Assembly (NCBI GenBank): GCA_937920105.1
Contig: CALETH010000144.1
Location: 1-9,274, forward strand
Length of the DNA: 9,274 bases
From: an uncultured Bacteroidota bacterium
Lineage (GTDB): Bacteria > Bacteroidota > Ignavibacteria > UBA10030 > UBA8401
Direction of reading: 5' to 3'
Part shown: piece after piece, positions 6,235 to 9,274 of the stretch
How positions within the stretch are numbered: the first letter of the stretch is position 1
Layout of the letters: every line of letters starts with the position of its first letter
Position numbers and translations under genes: made by a program
Notes under the pieces: model-generated
What the model saw: the letters and a program-made list of their open reading frames with translations, nothing else
What the model was told of the DNA's origin: nothing
Database searches by the model: none

Positions 6235-7266
6235 TTATAAAAAAATACTCTTTATTCTCTCCACCACACTTTTTACTTCATCCATAGAAACATCTAAATG
6301 CATTACGGCGCGAATACTTGTTTGAGTTCCTATAGAAAATAATATTCCTTTGGATTTTAATAATGCAATAATTTCGTTTGGCGTTTTTCCCGTTTTTTGA
6401 ATATCAATAAGAATAATGTTTGTTTGTACGGTTTCCAAATTTATGGAAAATTGTGAAATCGTACTCAACTGCTCTGCAAAAAATTTTGCTTTGCTGTGGT
6501 CATCTTTTAAACGTTCAATATTATTTTCCAAAGCATATAACGCACCTGCTGCAATAATTCCCGCTTGTCTCATTCCACCACCAAAAACTTTTCTCCATTT
6601 GTGGATTTTTGTTATGAACTCTGCTGTTCCACAAATTGCTGAACCAACGGGAGCACCAAGTCCTTTAGAAAAACACACAGAAACAGAATCAAAATATTGT
6701 GCGTATTCTTTTGGAGAAATTCCAGTTGCAACACACGCATTCCACAATCTTGCTCCATCAAGATGTAAAATTATATTATTGGAATGAGTGAATTGTAATA
6801 TTTTTTTAATTTCTTCTATGGGATAAATTGTTCCGCCTGCTCGGTTGTGTGTATTTTCCAAACACACCATTTTTGAATTTGGCATGTAGTACACTTTTGG
6901 GCGTATGTATTTTGGAAGTTGTTCTGCAGTAATTATTCCATTTTTTCCTGGAATTGTTCGTACTTGCACTGCTGAGATTACTGATGGTGCTGCGGTTTCA
7001 TAATTAAAAATATGTGCATCTTCTTCTAATAAAATTTCGTCTCCGGGTTCTGTATGTGCTTTTATTGCTAATTGATTGCTCATACATCCGGTGGGAACGA
7101 AGAGTGCTTTTTCCTTTCCTAACATTGCAGCAACTTTTTCTTGCAAAAGATTTACGGTTGGGTCTTCTCCAAAAACATCATCTCCTACTTCTGCGTTTGC
7201 CATTGCTGCTCGCATTTTTTGTGATGGTTTTGTTACGGTGTCACTACGAAAGTCTATATAATTCAT
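6235..7266 (-). CDS. ltaE: Low-specificity L-threonine aldolase (PLP-dependent)
   Basis: A 343-residue fold-type I PLP enzyme that cleaves L-threonine or L-allo-threonine to glycine and acetaldehyde, linking threonine to glycine and one-carbon supply in the cytosol. The N-terminus has the family signature DFRSDTVTKPS (5-15) followed by GDDVFGEDPTVN (28-39). PLP contacts are visible: H85 (EDAHIFNYE), HLDGAR with D170 and R173, and the Schiff-base lysine K201 in FSKGLGAPVGS (199-209). SIRAVMHLD (317-325) supplies the C-terminal arginine R319. The length is normal for LtaE/GLY1 enzymes and no key residue is missing. Preference between L-threonine and the allo isomer cannot be read from sequence. 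The start has no obvious Shine-Dalgarno; a TATAAT (7308-7313) lies upstream, across the terminator-like hairpin of the ABC gene. It heads the long gene run. Confidence 0.95.
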   Translation of the reverse strand: MNYIDFRSDTVTKPSQKMRAAMANAEVGDDVFGEDPTVNLLQEKVAAMLGKEKALFVPTGCMSNQLAIKAHTEPGDEILLEEDAHIFNYETAAPSVISAVQVRTIPGKNGIITAEQLPKYIRPKVYYMPNSKMVCLENTHNRAGGTIYPIEEIKKILQFTHSNNIILHLDGARLWNACVATGISPKEYAQYFDSVSVCFSKGLGAPVGSAICGTAEFITKIHKWRKVFGGGMRQAGIIAAGALYALENNIERLKDDHSKAKFFAEQLSTISQFSINLETVQTNIILIDIQKTGKTPNEIIALLKSKGILFSIGTQTSIRAVMHLDVSMDEVKSVVERIKSIFL

Positions 7267-7274
7267 GTTATCAT

Positions 7275-7301
7275 AAAAAATATTCCCGCATTTGCGGGAA
7301 T
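7275..7301 (-). terminator. Intrinsic terminator after the ABC ATPase gene; ATTCCCGC arms, copy 2
   Basis: In the minus direction ATTCCCGC (7301-7294) pairs with GCGGGAAT (7289-7282) around a 4-base loop, followed by ATTTTTTAT (7281-7273). An 8-bp GC-rich stem plus a six-T run is a typical Rho-independent terminator. It lies 34 bases after the ATPase stop and ends only 8 bases before the threonine aldolase start. The arms equal those of the hairpin at 813-837. Confidence 0.7.
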
Positions 7302-7307
7302 TGGTTT

Positions 7308-7313
7308 ATTATA
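7308..7313 (-). promoter_or_regulatory. Possible -10 box for threonine aldolase
   Basis: TATAAT reads on the minus strand 41 bases upstream of the ATG. No good -35 is present at 17-bp spacing (ATTAAT), and in AT-rich DNA this match can be chance. If real, transcription would start at or in the hairpin at 7282-7301, leaving a short 5' leader. Confidence 0.25.
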
Positions 7314-7335
7314 TAAATTTTTCTTAAAAAATTAA

Positions 7336-8448
7336 TTACTGAACTATCGTTTTTTCAGTTTCTTTATCAAAAAAGTGGATTTTCATCATATCAAATCCAA
7401 ATTCTATGTTTTCTCCTACTTTGGGGATTGTGGATGAAATGATGCGTGAGATATATTGGTTGGAATTTCCTGTAGTAAAATAAATGAAAACTTCATTTCC
7501 CATTGGTTCTACCACTTCTACGTTTGCTTTTAGGGTGGAAATTTCTTTTGAGGATTTTTCTTGTGTGATAGAAATATGTTCGGGACGAATTCCCATCCAT
7601 AATTCTTTATTGTTGTAAGATTGTAAAGCAGTGCTATATCTTTCTGGAAGTAAAAACTCGTTATGTAGTGATTTTTCAATAAAATAGAGTTTTCCATTCT
7701 TATTTTGAATAGCACCTTCTAAAAAGTTCATTGCTGGACTTCCGATAAAACCAGCAACAAATTTATTTTCTGGAGTGTGATATAATGTTAATGGTGGTGC
7801 TATTTGTTGGACGTTTCCATCTTTCATTACTACAATTTTATCTCCCATCGTCATTGCTTCGGTTTGGTCATGAGTAACATAGACCATTGTTGCTTCTAAC
7901 GTGCGATGAAGTTTGGAGATTTCTGTTCGCATTTGAACGCGAAGTTTTGCGTCCAAATTGCTCAATGGTTCATCAAAAAGAAATACTTTTGGTTGGCGTA
8001 CGATTGCACGTCCTACAGCAACACGCTGCCTTTGTCCGCCGGAAAGTGCTTTTGGTTTTCGTTCTAAATATTGTTCTAAACTTAAAATTTTTGCAGCGTT
8101 TCTTACACGTTGTTCTATTTCTTCTTTGGGATATTTTCGTAATTGTAATCCAAACGCCATATTTTCATACACCGTCATGTGTGGATAGAGTGCATAATTT
8201 TGAAATACCATCGCAATATCTCTATCTTTTGGTGGAATATCATTAACGATTTTTCCATCAATGGAAATTGTTCCGCTGCTAATATCTTCTAATCCGGCAA
8301 TCATTCTCAATGTGGTGGATTTTCCGCAGCCGGATGGTCCAACAAAAACAACAAATTCTTTGTCGTTAATATCAATATTGACTCCTTTTACTGCAACAAC
8401 TCCTCCTTCATATTCTTTTTTAACATTGGTAAGTTGTACGTTTGCCAT
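7336..8448 (-). CDS. Sugar ABC transporter ATP-binding protein (MalK/UgpC/MsmK family)
   Basis: A 370-residue ATPase of the carbohydrate uptake type, working on the inner face of the cytoplasmic membrane with two permeases and a binding protein. All motifs are intact: Walker A GPSGCGKST (37-45), Q-loop Q83, signature LSGGQRQR (135-142), Walker B VFLFDE (155-160), D-loop SNLDA (163-167) and H-loop H193 (VTHDQ). The C-terminal 130 residues form the TOBE-type regulatory region, with GIRPEH at 286-291, characteristic of MalK/UgpC/MsmK. No permease or solute-binding gene is nearby, so it may be a shared ATPase serving transporters elsewhere, as known for MsmK; the sugar cannot be named. A strong Shine-Dalgarno, AAGAGG, ends 6 bases before the ATG and overlaps the stop region of the preceding beta-helix gene. 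The gene ends at a terminator. Confidence 0.96.
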   Translation of the reverse strand: MANVQLTNVKKEYEGGVVAVKGVNIDINDKEFVVFVGPSGCGKSTTLRMIAGLEDISSGTISIDGKIVNDIPPKDRDIAMVFQNYALYPHMTVYENMAFGLQLRKYPKEEIEQRVRNAAKILSLEQYLERKPKALSGGQRQRVAVGRAIVRQPKVFLFDEPLSNLDAKLRVQMRTEISKLHRTLEATMVYVTHDQTEAMTMGDKIVVMKDGNVQQIAPPLTLYHTPENKFVAGFIGSPAMNFLEGAIQNKNGKLYFIEKSLHNEFLLPERYSTALQSYNNKELWMGIRPEHISITQEKSSKEISTLKANVEVVEPMGNEVFIYFTTGNSNQYISRIISSTIPKVGENIEFGFDMMKIHFFDKETEKTIVQ

Positions 8449-8451
8449 AGA

Positions 8452-9249
8452 TTACCTCTTTAGTTGAAATGGAATATCCATTTTTAATAATTCATAAAAT
8501 TTATTTTCATCAAAAAATGGGTCTTCATCATCACTTAGAATAGATGGATGTAGCTTACCACTATCTTCTTCTTCTGCTCTAATCCATGAAAACTCTTTTA
8601 CTTGTATTTTTTGTTTAGCAATTATTTCACTATCAATATTAATTAAGTTTTTTACAAAAATTTCTTTTTCAGCCATTATATGATGAACATACCCAATAAT
8701 ATTAGTAGCAGTGATATTGCCTCCAACATGCGTTTTTTCACCGTATTCGCCTGGCCTTCCAAATAAGGTATTGCAGGTTATATTATTTTTTACATAAAGA
8801 GAACCCCAAAGAATAATATTTTTTGCTTGAATATCACCATTAACTATTACAATAGTGCTTTCTGGAATTTCAATATCTGTGTCAATATTATAATTACCAT
8901 CTAAGATGAAAATGAATTCATCATCCTCAAAATTAAATTCTTTTAATTCTTTAATGTTATTTAAAATTTTTATACGGAATTCTTGAGTTATATTATTTTC
9001 TTTTGCATTGGTTGCGGCAGTTGTCAATGTTTTCTTATAATTATCTATAAATTCCTTACCCATAATTTTAGACATTTCTTCCAAATTTTGGTCTAACATA
9101 TCAAGTGATATGTTAACACTTTTTTCTATTTCTGAATCTGAAAATTGAACCCTACCTTCTAATTCAAGAATTGAATCTTCTATAGAAGTTCTTAACGGTT
9201 GAGAAAATTTTTTTAAGAAAGATGTTAATTCTTTTTTTGAGAAATTCAT
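8452..9249 (-). CDS. Beta-helix, polymer-forming-like protein of unknown function
   Basis: A 265-residue protein with no signal peptide or membrane segment. Residues 1-105 are charged and probably helical. Residues 112-225 consist of short strands with repeated beta-helix rungs, such as FILDGNYNIDTDI, IVIVNGDIQAKNI, ILWGSLYVKNNI, THVGGNITATNI and IMAEKEIFVKNL, the rung-like pattern of bactofilin and related polymer-forming proteins. An acidic C-terminal tail (about 226-250) includes SDDEDPFFDEN. I recall similar beta-helix proteins in many bacteria, all unassigned; this may not be a true bactofilin, because the helical N-terminus and acidic tail are extra. The start has AAAGGA (9257-9262 on the complement) 7 bases before the ATG. 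Its stop is 3 bases before the ABC ATPase start, indicating cotranscription. It is AT-rich like the other unknown genes here. Confidence 0.75.
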   Translation of the reverse strand: MNFSKKELTSFLKKFSQPLRTSIEDSILELEGRVQFSDSEIEKSVNISLDMLDQNLEEMSKIMGKEFIDNYKKTLTTAATNAKENNITQEFRIKILNNIKELKEFNFEDDEFIFILDGNYNIDTDIEIPESTIVIVNGDIQAKNIILWGSLYVKNNITCNTLFGRPGEYGEKTHVGGNITATNIIGYVHHIMAEKEIFVKNLINIDSEIIAKQKIQVKEFSWIRAEEEDSGKLHPSILSDDEDPFFDENKFYELLKMDIPFQLKR

Positions 9250-9274
9250 TTTAATATCCTTTATTTATTAATTA

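Overview
The window is AT-rich bacterial chromosomal DNA carrying nine protein genes, all transcribed from the minus strand (right to left). I see no RNA gene, CRISPR array, transposase or phage gene. The mix of PHP-type DNA polymerase X, a LiaF-like membrane protein, REP-like hairpins in the gaps and purine-rich ribosome sites before only some starts fits a free-living low-GC bacterium. A Bacteroidota/Chlorobiota (Ignavibacteria-like) origin is my best guess, but only from general resemblance.

Layout from the right edge, in transcription order. First come a beta-helix protein (9249-8452) and, 3 nt later, a MalK/MsmK-type sugar ABC transporter ATPase (8448-7336), closed by a hairpin-plus-T-run terminator at 7275-7301. 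Next is a dense run of seven genes: threonine aldolase (7266-6235), hotdog acyl-CoA thioesterase (6185-5724), a small CPECG-motif protein (5727-5299), an uncharacterised 208-residue protein (5251-4625), a PabA/TrpG glutamine amidotransferase (4644-4075), an AlbA_2 (Schlafen-type) putative ATP-binding protein (4078-2648) and PolX (2639-897). Four-base ATGA overlaps join thioesterase to CPECG protein and PabA to AlbA_2; a 20-base overlap joins the 208-residue gene to PabA; only 8 bases separate AlbA_2 from PolX. After a 110-base gap with two repeat-like hairpins comes the LiaF-like membrane protein (786-184). The last 183 bases hold a perfect CRP-like palindrome and three REP-like hairpins.

The genes do not form one pathway. 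Housekeeping enzymes (aldolase, thioesterase, amidotransferase, PolX, ABC ATPase) alternate with AT-richer genes of unknown role (beta-helix protein, CPECG protein, 208-residue protein, AlbA_2 protein). The physical linkage suggests cotranscription rather than shared biochemistry. I find no clear new multi-gene system. The best leads are the coupled AlbA_2 gene with an unrecognised C-terminal half, the CRP-like operator at the left edge, and the hairpin repeat families in the gaps.
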